A stretch of DNA of 64,000 nt from Atopsyche davidsoni (lineage: Eukaryota; Arthropoda; Insecta; Trichoptera; Hydrobiosidae), in contig JAILWY010000006.1 of the NCBI GenBank assembly GCA_022113835.1, positions 10,772,501 to 10,836,500 on the forward strand, given 5' to 3'. Position numbers and translations under genes: made by a program. Within the stretch, counting starts at the first letter, position 1. The number at the start of each line of letters is the position of its first letter. Below are positions 11,406 to 23,138 of this stretch, piece after piece. The notes below the pieces were generated by a model. That model was not told the DNA's origin. It was given only the letters and a program-made list of their open reading frames with translations, and did not search any database.

Positions 11406-12229
11406 ATGGCATTCAAGGTACTCCACCGAATAACTTACAGATACATTTATATTCAAAAACAATAATATCATTTCTCTATTTACAATTTTTTACAAGTGCT
11501 TTTATTATTTGTGTACATAATCTAATAAAATTAATAGTATCACTATTAATCCTTATTTTAACACGAACAGTTAAACAAACTTTTTACTAATTTATATAAA
11601 AACCTAATAAGTTAATGAAAATATTGATGAATGTTGTTTTAAAGATTGGATTTAAATTTAAATTTTTTGTTTTGCAGTTCGTCGCCCTCTTCGCCCTCGT
11701 GGCTGCCGCCAATGCCGGCATCATCGCCCAGCCTGCCTACCAGCACGGCTACGCCGCCCCTCTGGCCTACGCCGCCCCTGTCCACCATGTGGCCAAGGTC
11801 ATCGCCCCCGTGGCCGCCTACGCCAAGGTAGCCGTCGATGCCGACTACGATCCTCATCCCCACTACGACTTCGCCTACGAAGTCCAGGATCATCTGACCG
11901 GAGACCAGAAGAGCCAGCACGAGACCCGCGACGGAGACGTCGTCCACGGATCTTACTCCCTCGTCGATGCTGATGGACACCAGCGCACCGTTGAGTACAC
12001 CGCTGATGACCACAACGGATTCAACGCCGTCGTCCACCGTGAGCCCCTCGCCCATCACGTCGCCAAGGTTGTCGCCCCCGTCGCCTATGCTGCTCCCGTC
12101 CACCATGTCGCCAAGGTCATCGCTCCCGTAGCCTACGCCGCTCCCATCCATCACGTCGCCAAGGTCGTCGCCCCCGTCGCCTACTCCGCCCCTCACCACT
12201 ACGCCGCCGCCCCTTCTTACTACCACTAA
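11406..12229 (+). CDS. RR-2 cuticular protein (CPR family), inverted twin of the gene at 6230
   Basis: Exon 1 is 11406-11417 (MAFK, donor GTACTC). Exon 2 is 11678-12229 after TTTTGCAG; the intron is 260 bp and phase 0. Protein 187 residues: signal peptide [17 protein letters not shown], an RR-2 domain at about 61-127, and a C-terminal arm of HHVAK units ending SYYH. Against its twin at 6230-7689 the changes are Val to Leu (77), Ser to Thr (87), Tyr to His (105) and Gly to Ala (129). The Tyr105 change falls inside the [10 protein letters not shown] strand of the chitin-binding fold. The 3' UTR, including AATAAA at 12261-12266, is nearly the same as the twin's, but intron and promoter differ. 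Function as a secreted chitin-binding cuticle protein is inferred from the family. Confidence 0.94.
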
Positions 12230-12289
12230 ATCAACTTTAGTAGAGTACAGCCTATTTATTAATAAATTATTCTGAACATCTAAAAATAT

Positions 12290-15200
12290 TTTTCATTTTA
12301 TCAACTTGGTATATTGTTCTCCTGAAATTTGTTCCTTGAACGACCGCCTTTACCCAAAACCTTATTTTGTTTGTTACACTTGAACGATATGTTTTGTCGT
12401 CTAAATGAATTTTTCATTTCTTTGACTGAGTCCTAAGCCTACCAATAATTATTTAGCAGGTTGTTTTTAGGGCATATTAAAAAACAAACAATGTTCACAA
12501 TTTTAAAATTTAACATGATTAATAAAAATAAGTTATTCATATATAATTATTACTACTTAGCTATTCTTTATTTAGCTAAAAACAGTATTGTCTTGAAAGT
12601 TTCTTTTTTCTCAACTTATATGGTGCCAAAGCTCATGAAGTCAACCGGGATTAGAAAGGGTTGAAAGTAGATTGTCTTCAATGAATCCTTATATTACATG
12701 TGAGTGGATATATATAGGACCTGTATCGTATATGATCGTAGGTCAGGTTTAAGATAACGTATATTTTTATAAACTAGTTTTTAATAAGCTCATTCATTTC
12801 TACGTATAATGAACACATATAAAATATCATCAGACAAAAAGTTTTAAGTGGCAACCTGATATGGTTCACATTTTAAACTTTTTTCGACATTATATATGAT
12901 TTAAAAAAGATGTCATTAATTATTAACTATATTAAAAATCATTTGTATGAATGAAATAGGAAAAAAATTAATTTTGGATAAAAATATAAATGCTTTTTGT
13001 TTGGTATCGACTATGACTTTTGTTCTAGAGGTCTCCAGTTGGATCTGATCATCATCGTATACCTGCCAAAAATCAATTAAATGGATGAATCACAAACTGA
13101 CGTAAAAAGGCACACGCCTTTTTGTTTGGTCACGGTTTGCATTGATATTGCATGTGTTGAATTATTTATATAAACAATAGGATCTACATTTAACAAATTT
13201 ATTCGGTTTTGTGAAATAAAACTGGAGCTTTACATTTTCACAAGTTTATTTTATAATTATTTCTCTTAGAAATACCAAGAAAATATATCTTATGTCTTGT
13301 AATGAAATGGAGTTCCAATTTGTTTTTTTTTATAATAATAATAAATAAAGCAAGGCTTAATAACAGCTCCACATATATTTATATTTACAATCTGCAAGTC
13401 GTGACGCGCTTGCCTTGTGAACTCGGAGGCAGGTCGTTATGGGTTGCCCGTTAATTAACAAACTGAAACGTTAGTGGCCTGAGCCTGAAAAGTAGAGCAG
13501 AATTTCCATTCAAAGTAAATAAAATTATGAAAAAAAAGCCAACCGCTAACAAGATGCCATAAACAATAATGGGGTATATGGAGATCCGACGTGTCTCGGC
13601 TCATTTTATTGGGCTATATATTATAATTTGTGGCCGTTGCTTATTTGAAATGTTTATTTGCTCAGTGAAAGTATTATTATTTTGTAATTGATTTTGATTT
13701 ATGACGCATAATTGTACCGGGTTGCAGATATTTAATACGACTACAAATTGGTATTACTATTGTATACCGTCGTATCTATGTTTTTGAATGATTTTCGCTT
13801 ACGGTATTTTGAAATTTAAATTAATCAGTAAAAAGGAGATGACGTAGAATATGGTTTATGAAATGAAACCACCCGTGAAAGCAAACAAAAATAAGGGTGC
13901 ACCCAACATGACTGCATTGTGCTTCAATTTATATTTCATGCTAGAAAATAATTCTAGGTGTTGTTTGTATATTAAATTTACATTGAAACTCTGTTAATTT
14001 AAATGGAGAGTCTATAGCCACACTACTCTAATAGTATGATGACGCAAATAGAGAGGAAAGAACGCATTTAGCTACATCCGACAAGCAATGCTATATGAGG
14101 AAGTCACAAAAAATATACTTACGGTGATAACAGAGATCAAAGAGTGAGAAAAATTATTGTTTGGTTTGTTAACCATTGGAGTTAAGCTTATATTATTCTG
14201 GCATAAAATTTTCTTCTGGTTATTTCACATCATGGTAGACGAGTAGTGAAGTGGCCAATTGCGTGGCCCGAAACCTCAATTCAAAGCTATATTTTACATT
14301 GTTTCAAATTGAGATATCAGGTTTTATTTTATTCGTCACAATGTTATACCCGAATGATGCAACTCATATCGATTGTTAATTGAAGTCAATTTTTGCATAA
14401 TTAAGACATAAGCGAGGCGCGATTGTATTATGACTAAGTATTACAGCCAAGTGAAAAAATTCTTTAACCCAAATACTTTAGCCCACGCGCGTACCTGAAG
14501 CGCCCAGTCAGTCTGGTGACCTTGGGATTATATAATCAAAAGCTTTTGATTTCGGTTAGCAACCATTTTTTATTAATTTATTGAAATCGACGTTTTCCTG
14601 TCAAAACACAGAAAAAAATGAAATAAACATACTTCATCAATATTGATAGAAAAATATAATTAAAGTAAAAAAAAATTAAGTTCTTGGTTCTCGAGTGTTT
14701 TTCGAAAAACTTTGCCCAAGAACACAATAATTGTTGATGTTTAGGATTATTGTATTAATTTTTTTATGATGTTTTTAATGAAAATGTGTACTTCATTATT
14801 ATTTATAAAATTTCTTTCAACGGTTTTCTACGATCTATAACAAAAAATAAATATTCTCCGAGTTTTTATTACCCACCTTAATACTGTATCGAAGGTTTTA
14901 ACAAATGCAGTATAATATGTTATTAATTATTTAAATATTTTAAATAAAATACTTTCTCGATTTTACGTATAAAATAAATGCTTTTAAAATATTTGTGAAG
15001 TTGGCACGGATTTGGTAGAGCGTAAGTACTTACAGCAGTTTAGTTAATTTATTGTCAAAATCGATTTGATTTCCCGCTGGCCGCAGGGCAGGGCACCTTC
15101 CAAGGATAAGGTTATCACTTTTGGAGTATGTGCAGCAAGAAGGTCTTGATATTTTTATATCGAGAGATAATTCTTCAGGACACGAAATCGAATACAAAAT

Positions 15201-15378
15201 ACTAACTTGTCTCCGATCGAGGTGACAAGCGAAACACTGGTCGCGGGCTTGGTATTCTACTTGGCCAGCGTATTGCATGAAAACATTTACTATGTTATTT
15301 TATGTTAGTCCAGCAAAACATATTATGAACCGTGATTCGTTTTTATTAAAAAAAAATGTATATATTTACTAATCAATA
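12290..15378. other. Intergenic region
   Basis: AT-rich. Frames at 12461-12664 and 15030-15278 have no recognisable content. A CCAAGGTCA-type nuclear-receptor site is present on the minus strand at 14517-14525. No gene supported. Confidence 0.4.
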
Positions 15379-15386
15379 GTCTACAT

Positions 15387-15819
15387 CACAGGCTCACAAA
15401 GTGGTCAATATCGACCTCCAGGGGTCGATTTTGCCATGCAAGGGTTCGATGATAGCGAAAAAATATATTGGGTGTCCACGAACTGTAAATGGGGGTCTAC
15501 GAGAGTGGATCCCATTTAAGCAGGTCATCACTAAAATTTAGGCATTTATGTACTTGCTATTGCAAGAAAATTTTTGATAGCTTTTCCATCTTCATACCAC
15601 AAGGGTTTCAGTGCAGTTGTCAACCTTCTTACAAAAAAAAAATAGTTATTCAATGTTTACATACCGACATAAAATATGGCGCACCCTGTATATCAGATGT
15701 CAAAAATATGTTTGCTGATGATGAATTTGCAAAAATTCAATATTAGCAAGGCAGGGGTCTACGAAAAACAGGAAAACTCGACAAGGGGTCGACGGGACAA
15801 AAAAGTTTGGGAACCTATG
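15387..15819. mobile_element. Non-autonomous hAT element, copy 1
   Basis: A 433-bp element flanked by a perfect 8-bp target duplication GTCTACAT (15379-15386 and 15820-15827). The left end is CACAGGCTCACAAAGTGG. The right end, reverse-complemented, is CATAGGTTCCCAAACT, the usual hAT end type. It is clearly homologous at both ends to the copy at 34164-34695. The internal frames are not transposase that I can recognise. Confidence 0.8.
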
Positions 15820-15887
15820 GTCTACATTGTAGTTATATGAAATAATATAAACACTCAAACAAAGATTAATCAGAATTGCGTGTTTCA

Positions 15888-16184
15888 ATGAAAATTAGTC
15901 AGAGTAGAAATATAAGATTTTTAGAGGATTCTGAAGATGAAAAAGCTTGGCGATGTGCATATCTTAATGAAATTGTAATTTCTTGTGAATGAAATGAAAG
16001 TGAAATCGTAAGGCTGGGTGCGGTGTCCGGCAGCGACGAGGATGTGGATCTAGAGCAGGTGCTTGGTATGCGAGAGCAGCCGCCTCCAGCTGATGGAGGA
16101 TCTTGGAATGGCAGCTCGTCGCAGCAACTTGGATTCATTGGACATGGCAATTGTCAAACAGCATTTTATTTCTTAATTATATAG
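15888..16184 (+). pseudogene. Acidic open frame with one in-frame stop (unrecognised)
   Basis: A frame of about 99 codons from ATG at 15888 to TAG at 16182, interrupted by TGA at 15990. It encodes FLEDSEDEKAW and, later, SGSDEDVDLEQVLGMREQ, then a Ser/Gln-rich end. The acidic N-terminal style recalls some transposase N-termini such as piggyBac, but I cannot assign it. It starts about 60 bp after the hAT copy. The second half is much more GC-rich than the first. Confidence 0.3.
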
Positions 16185-16227
16185 TATAATAATTGTTTTC
16201 ACTTATATGGTTGGTAATATATTGCAT

Positions 16228-16262
16228 GACGCTAAATTTGTCGCCCACGTACGTAGGCGACA
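16228..16262. repeat. Short palindrome
   Basis: TGTCGCC and GGCGACA flank a central ACGTACGT at about 16239-16262, giving a 24-bp near-perfect palindrome. It could be a sub-terminal repeat of a decayed DNA transposon. Function unknown. Confidence 0.5.
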
Positions 16263-16488
16263 GAAAAGAATAAGTAGTTGACCCAGTACTTAAATTGAAA
16301 AAAAGTAATTTGGACCAAAACAGATTTATTTATACTATTATAATTAAAATCCTTGAAAGGAGGTTCAAACTTTTAAGATTTTTAGTAAAAATCATATTAT
16401 TTTCCTCATCTATTGACCCACAAAGTACTTGATGCAATAATAAAGTTGAAACGTTTCTCATACTAATTTTTTTAATCGGTTAGTAAAA

Positions 16489-16569
16489 ATGGAACGTTAC
16501 ACGATAGAACAACGTGTCTTCATTATTGAACAATATTTCAAAAATAATGAAAGCTTGACAGCCTTTTAA
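16489..16569 (+). pseudogene. N-terminal relic of a mariner-type transposase
   Basis: A short frame starting MERYTIEQRVFIIEQYF and continuing KNNESLTAF before a stop. This matches the N-terminal helix-turn-helix start usual for insect mariner-like proteins of the DUF4817 type (pattern YTxEQRVFIVExYxKNxES). After the stop, TVR and W-D-N-F remnants suggest further decayed sequence to about 16610. No terminal repeats were identified. Recognition is by family pattern only. Confidence 0.6.
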
Positions 16570-16713
16570 AACTTTACTGTGCGTTAATTTTGGGACAACT
16601 TTATAATAATAATAACTGATCTTTGATTAATAAAAACCACGCGTTGAAACAATTGCTTCCTTATTAATTCAGTATCACTCCATATACGTGGACTTGCTGA
16701 AGAAATTTACCAA

Positions 16714-16782
16714 TGACCTTGACATAGATAAAGGGGAAACTGAGACAAGCCGCCTCTGTCGTCGGGGGGCAACCCAAGGTCA
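16714..16782. promoter_or_regulatory. Two FTZ-F1-like nuclear-receptor sites
   Basis: TCAAGGTCA on the minus strand (16714-16722) and CCAAGGTCA on the plus strand (16774-16782), in a locally GC-richer stretch about 1.4 kb upstream of the TATA box at 18206. FTZ-F1 activates pupal cuticle genes in other insects. Matches of nine bases can occur by chance, so this is a candidate only. Confidence 0.3.
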
Positions 16783-16799
16783 CAGCTCCTACAAGATAA

Positions 16800-17975
16800 G
16801 CCATGCATTCCTACTCATAATTATTTGGTTCTAATAATTATACGAGTACTTGAAGAAAATTTATAGGTTTGTCCCAGAAATAAAAGATAATGATTATTTA
16901 TACCGCCGCATATTCCGCTGAAGTTTTTCAGGTTTGTTTCGTTATTTTAATTACGTGTTTGATTTTAATTCAATATTTGATCTGTTATGATTATAAATAC
17001 TGTAATTTTTTATTACGTTCAATAGACTTTCAAAATCTTTTCGATTGTTGAAGTAATAGGAAAACTGGATCTTTCTTGTTCAGGGCATACGATTCTTGCA
17101 AATATATATATTTTTTATTGTTTTGTTCACTTAAAGGAAAAGATATTACGACAAATCATCATTAGGGGTTTAATAAAATATTTCCAATTATTTTTCTGTT
17201 TAGCATAGTTACATATATTATTATTATAAAATACATTATTAATGTAAAACACTTATTAGAATTTCGGTTACAAACCTATTTATATTCCGGCAATTGATGG
17301 GGTTTTAACACAAATCTTTTATATTATAGGAATTGGCTCTTTGTATGCCACTGTGGGTTCCTGAAAGTATTGGCATTTTTTATAATACTATGGATAACTA
17401 ACATATTAGTTAAAATTGTAAAGTAAGATTAATTCGTTTGAAATGTGTGTAAATATAAAAGGTCCCACAAAAATATTTTATATTTTAAAATCTTACAGTT
17501 TTGTATGAACTACTTTTTTTTACTAATGGTTGTAAAATTTCAAGACCGAACAAAATCAAAGCAAAAAATGCGTTTATATAATTGAATATTAAAACACAAT
17601 CTAATAAATTGATTGGCAAAATTTGAATATAAAATTGGAAAGTTTATATCGCTATCCTTGTATATTAATTGATGTGAAGACTTATTCTGTGATATAAGTG
17701 GGTAGGGTGTTTATTTCCACGAGTTTTCACGACTTTTTTTGAACATATTTTAACACGTTTTATTATTTATTATTGTATTTTTAATATATAAGAAAAACGG
17801 TATTTATTTTCTAATTTTACTTAATGTAATATATCAGTTACTTTTATTCATATTTTCTATTAAATGTGAGGTAGGTATATTAAACAATCAGGAGAGTAAG
17901 TAGTGTGGCTTTGGATCCCGTATATGAGAAATAAACTTAACAAGAAGTTGGATACATATTTTTTTTTTAAATCCC
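16800..17975. other. AT-rich intergenic region
   Basis: No coding frame, repeat or RNA recognised. Confidence 0.4.
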
Positions 17976-18009
17976 CTGAAGATGGTTTTAGTACCGAGAC
18001 CCAAACGTC
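17976..18009 (+). repeat. Hammerhead-like motif upstream of a cuticle gene
   Basis: CTGAAGA, one extra T, a hairpin closed by GGTTT/AGACC, then CAA in place of GAA, the self-complementary ACGT and C. One core base is changed, so it is probably inactive. It lies about 200 bp upstream of the TATA box at 18206. Related to the copies at 42830 and 51265. Confidence 0.45.
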
Positions 18010-18205
18010 AGAACTTTAAAAAATATCATAGTACCCTTAAAATATCACTTTTAGCATCTGCTGAGCTTTGGTTGAGTTGTTTTCTATTGCGGCGACTTGG
18101 CACAGCCCTACGCGGAACAGTACTTGCGGCTGGTTTAATGGAGTCGCTGGCATTGTCAATCGTTACACATATTATTCAGATTTTTGGAAGCACGGATTTC
18201 TTTGG

Positions 18206-18242
18206 TATAAATAGTAGGGCAGAGCGCAGGACTGGATCAATC
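18206..18242 (+). promoter_or_regulatory. Core promoter of the RR-2 gene at 18267-19429
   Basis: TATAAATA (18206-18213) and initiator-like TCAATC with its A at 18239, 33 bp downstream. 5' UTR about 28 nt. Confidence 0.75.
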
Positions 18243-18266
18243 AGAAATCACCTCCGATCAAGCAAC

Positions 18267-19429
18267 ATGGCATTCAAGGTACGCTCCCGCTTCATCACCG
18301 GCTACCAATATTTCTGTTATTATATTGTCTCGTGTCCAGTGCTACAGTTTTTTTTGTGTTTGAATTGAAATCAAATCTTGTGGTATTCATTGCTGTATTT
18401 AAAGCACATCATGCAAAAATACATTACCATCGTTTTATTGTTAAAATAAAAAACAAAACAATATATGTATGACTGAATACATTTTTTAACTAAGATAAAA
18501 AAAAAAATATATTTTATTAATTCATAGTGTTAGCAAAAAACTGTTTTTACTTGAATCTTGGATTTACAAATAAAATTTATATTTTACAAAAAAATAATAC
18601 AATAATGACACACTAAAAATGTTAATGTCTTTGCATATTGCAAATTCTTGCACAGCACTAATGCATTTAATAATTCAAAACAACTAATAATTATATTTTA
18701 ATTAGAATGTAAAAATTACATTTTGTAATAATATTTTTTTTTTTTCAGTTCGTCGTCCTCGCCGCCCTGGTGGCCGTCGCTAACGCCGGTCTGCTGGCCC
18801 AGCCTCTGGGTTATCCCTCAGCCGGATATGGCTATGGCTCCCCCCTGTCCTACTCCGCCCCCGTGGCTAAGGTAGCTTATGCCGCCCCTGCTTATGCCGC
18901 TCACTCCTACGCCGCCCCTGCTTACGCCGCCCACTCTTATGCCGCCCCCGCCTACGCCGCCGCTGCCTACGCCGCCCCCGTGGCTAAGTACGCCGCTCCC
19001 CTCGCCTACGCCGCCCCCGTCGCCAAGTACGCTGCCGTCGACTCGTACGACCCTCATCCCCAGTACAGCTACTCCTACGACGTCCAGGATGCTTTGACCG
19101 GAGACTCCAAGAGCCAGCACGAGAGCCGCGACGGAGACATCGTTCACGGATCCTACTCTCTGGTGGATGCTGATGGTTTCAAGCGCACCGTCGATTACAC
19201 CGCTGATCCCCATAACGGATTCAACGCCGTCGTTCACCGTGAGCCCCTCGCCCATGCCGTGAAGGTCGCCGCCGCCCCCTTGGCTTATGCTGCCCCCATT
19301 GCCAAGGTCGTCGCCCCCGTCGCCTACGCCCCCAAGTACGCATCCCCTCTGGCCTACGCCGCCCCAGCTCACTACGCCGCCCCAGCCTACGCCGCCCACG
19401 GGTACTCCGCCCCCGCCTACTACCACTAA
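18267..19429 (+). CDS. RR-2 cuticular protein (CPR family)
   Basis: Exon 1 is 18267-18278 (MAFK, donor GTACGC). Exon 2 is 18749-19429 after a long T-tract and CAG; the intron is 470 bp and phase 0. Protein 230 residues: signal peptide [17 protein letters not shown] and an N-terminal arm that is Tyr/Gly-rich (GYGYGS) then carries repeated [10 protein letters not shown] units. The RR-2 domain is at about 103-170 ([16 protein letters not shown] to HREP). The C-terminal arm includes AYAPKYASP, and the protein ends AYYH. The aromatic residues of the domain N-terminus are shifted (YSYSYD instead of YNFAYD). AATAAA is at 19467-19472. It is the best-formed promoter and acceptor in the window. The role is inferred from the family. 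Confidence 0.94.
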
Positions 19430-19474
19430 TTTATAAATGATATTGTATAAATTACTGATGGATAGTAATAAATA

Positions 19475-22400
19475 ATTTATTGAATCAATCTTTTTTTTAA
19501 TTATTAAATATTCTAGAACACAGTGAACATTATCCTATTATAAAAATAATGTGCTACGATTTATTTAATATAATAGATTCTAGGGGCTACGTATAGTTGG
19601 TCTCTTTTTAAGATATAACGCAGTTAAAACTCATATTTGAAAGATTTCGCTTCATAAATAAATAAAAGGAAATATTTTTGAGTGATATTATACGTCTTAT
19701 TTTATAGTGTATACATAAAAATATCTAATAATAATTTTTGTAATATTTTTAACTAGTCCGCATTTATTACTTGCACAAGTCTTATGTTTACATTAAGTTT
19801 TAATATTTCGCCCTTGCATCGAGTCGCAAAAGTGTTTCTTGTTATCAAGTAAAATAAATTATAAATATTTTGGTCATCCTTTTTTAGTGAAAAATGCAAG
19901 GTTTGGAAAAAATATTTGATAGGTTATGAAAGTTTTAATTTTAGGGAAAATTGTGTGGTTTCGTAAATTAATTCACAAACATAATAAACCAAAACCTAAT
20001 TTTTTTAAATGTGTAAGTACATGCATTAATACCCACTCACTGAATTTGTGAAAGAAGTTGTAAAGGATCTTATAAGGAGTATATACCCAGTATTTTTAAA
20101 CAACTTTTCTAGAATTTGCCGGCGTGTGTGGTTTGTGCAACGCCATTGTGTATAATTCGAATAGTCAGATATCTGCATGAACTGATTCCGTTTATTGGAA
20201 GTAGATTCGTATTGTTGTAAATTACGGTTGGTTTAATACCGTTAGTAACAACTCGTACTCTTGTATAGAATAATAATCTTATTGTCTCTTGAAAAAGCTT
20301 TGGTCTAATTCAATGTTCATATTTATTACTATAAAAAACTGACTGCATTAAAAAAAAACATGGCCTTAGCTTGAGCAGTTTGTGTAGGAGATTTAATCAA
20401 GATACATAAGTAATACATTTATGTGATGTAATTTTATTCAATGAAATAATTTTACAGATATTTTCACTTTTTATTTATTAACAATACAAAAAATAAATCA
20501 ATTGCAAAAATATGAATTTATTTGCACTGTATATAATCTTATGATTGTATAGAATCCCTGATTAATCAGGAACATTAAACTCAGTCACCGTTTAAATTAC
20601 TCCTGAAAATCATTTCTTCTTTACATAAGGCTTTATACTTTGTTCATTAGTTAAAGAACCTCATTCTGCATTTTAGTGAAACTAACCACGTCAAAAAAAA
20701 AAAAAAAAGTGGAAACACCACTAAAAAAATATTATAATAAAAAATATCGAATAAAAGCAAAATATCTGTTTTATACGATGTTTTGTGATACAACTTGTAT
20801 GCAATGACCATACTGAAATAAGTGTGAGCCTATTTACATTACTTAATGTTTCACTTGCCAAAAAGGAATACTCTCGATCACGAGTCAACGATCTTTCCGC
20901 TGAGCTAACAATCCATTTAATTATTTATTTTAAATTAACAGATAATTTTTGCACCACGAGAAAACGTTTACCATTTAGGGTAAGTAAATTATTATACTGA
21001 GAGAAAAATGTGGTGGTCCATTTTATTATCTTGAAACAAAGCAATCGACCTCACTCATTAAGACTATTGTTTAACTCAAACATCTCAGAGCGGCACTACA
21101 GAGGTGTTATATTTATCATGACAAAAAGAACAGTCAAAATTGCTCATTGTACATTTTATTCTCAACCAGTGACAGGTCACGCCGGGGGCTAAAACATAAT
21201 GTACTGCAAACGGAAATCCAATGCTACGACCTTTTCATTAATTTCGTGTATTTTTTACTCTTTTATGAACAGACGGTCCATTCTTCCTACTTCAGTGGTT
21301 CGCGCAATTATAAAGTAATTAGGCGTCCAGTATGCGATCGGTACCTGCTTGTATGTAAAATATAAAAGTAATATAGTTATTTTTCTAATATTTATTTCAA
21401 TAGGTATATTTACAAACCTAAAAAACAACACAATTTTTTTAATTAAAAACAAATTTTCACTAAAAATAATTGTAAGGCTATAACTGTACACAGAGTAAAA
21501 TAAATACTTTTATTAAAAAAATATTGTATTCATCAATTAATAACTTCTATAAAATAACAAACTAACAAAAATTTAGAAATATTTTTCACAGTGAGAATTC
21601 TCTAGACATTCAATGATATCGTAAAACTCTGTTGCGCAATATATCAGTACTCATTGTTTGCTATACAGTAATTTGATAATCCAGGTATACGTAAGCCATG
21701 GATTAATGATATCCTGCTCCACTTTTAATTTAATACTAATTCGCCTTTTATTCTTGAAACAATAAAGCAAAACGTACGAGTATGACGTGACACAGACACT
21801 TTAAAAATATGGTTATCGTAGACCTGATTAAGAAAATGATTCTGAATAAAGTTGATTATTATATGGAGAAAAGATAACCATGAGCATATTTTTTAAGCGT
21901 GTTGGGTTAACGTTTACGACGTTTTCTAGCATCGGATATCAAATAAACGAATAAGTGACCGTGAGTAAGAGTAAGTCAAATATAAAATGTAAGAATTCAT
22001 GGTCAGCATTCCAATATTAGTATGCTAATCGGGGGATTACAGCTGGCATGGCCTGTGATATATATCATTAAACTTAACTAATGTAGGTTATAAGTTAGAT
22101 TGATATATTAAATCATTTATCCAATCACTATTATACACGCTCTAAAGCAGGAAAACAAACATTTCGAATGTAGTGATCATATAGTCATAAAAGTTAAATA
22201 AAATGAAATAATAATATATGTAAAATGAATATATATTTTAATCGAATGGATGTACGGTCGATTTTTTTTTCTTATTAATCGAAGCGACATATTTGAAGTA
22301 AAAAAAAATAAAATGACGTTCAAAACATTAGATGGAATACAAATCTTCATATTTATTAAGAGTATCAAGAGCAGGGCGCAATTTACTGTTTAATGTTTAA

Positions 22401-23069
22401 CAAATAAATGATTTTTACTGATAGTACTAAATGAAATTAAGTATTATCAGTAAAATGAAATGAAAAATAATGCACGACTACATTTTTTTAGTGAAGTTGT
22501 TTTATTTTGGCCACAAATTAGTTTGAATAGTTTATTACAGTCACGCCTTATGAATCACTGTATATTTTTTTGATCATCAGAGTAATCGTTGGGCTTACGC
22601 ACGCTATTATTTATTTGAAATTGTATATTTCCTATAAAACACTTAGGAGTGCCAAGCTCGACACCATATTTTGTGATTAAAATTTTGAGATTCAAATATT
22701 ACAGACAGTATGTTTATTCCTTATAAAATACAGAGTAAGTTTCATAGATCATAAACACATTTTTTAGATTTCATTCTCCCGAGTACATTTCAAATACTAT
22801 AGAAACAATCTCTATGGTTGTCTGCGTTGTATCTTATTAAACACTGAGTAAATTACGAATTAATAGTTTTGAATTAACTGACATTGATTATTTCCTATCA
22901 AACACTGAGTAAGCCACAAGCATGCCTTTAAGTCCGCATACGTGATTAACAATTCCGCGGTAATCATTACGTCAGCTCTATCATCCATTAAACGCCACAC
23001 GAGCCGATGTGGAGCAACCCTGAGATGAATTTCTGATGCAAAAAAGCCACCGGCAGCGCGCCAGGAGCA
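19475..23069. other. Intergenic region
   Basis: AT-rich and gene-free as far as can be seen. It contains a truncated tRNA-like sequence at about 20865-20915 (listed), a near-palindrome CCTGATTAATCAGG at about 20568, and a hairpin at about 22411-22457 (TACTGATA and TATCAGTA arms). Confidence 0.4.
20865..20915 (-). repeat. tRNA-derived fragment (5' half only)
   Basis: On the minus strand the A-box-like TTAGCTCAGCGG is perfect, followed by an anticodon-arm-like segment with CTCGTGA in the loop position. No B-box or T-arm follows, so this is a truncated SINE head or tRNA pseudogene, not a working tRNA. Confidence 0.45.
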
Positions 23070-23106
23070 TATAAATAGCGTGTCCTGCCAGCAGAGAGTA
23101 TCATTC
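23070..23106 (+). promoter_or_regulatory. Core promoter of the RR-2 gene at 23139-23971
   Basis: TATAAATA (23070-23077) and TCATTC with its A at 23103, 33 bp downstream. The stretch after the TATA box (GTCCTGCCAGCA) is shared with the promoter at 31992-32028. 5' UTR about 36 nt. Confidence 0.78.
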
Positions 23107-23138
23107 CGCATTCACCTCCGGACCAGCAACACCTCGCC

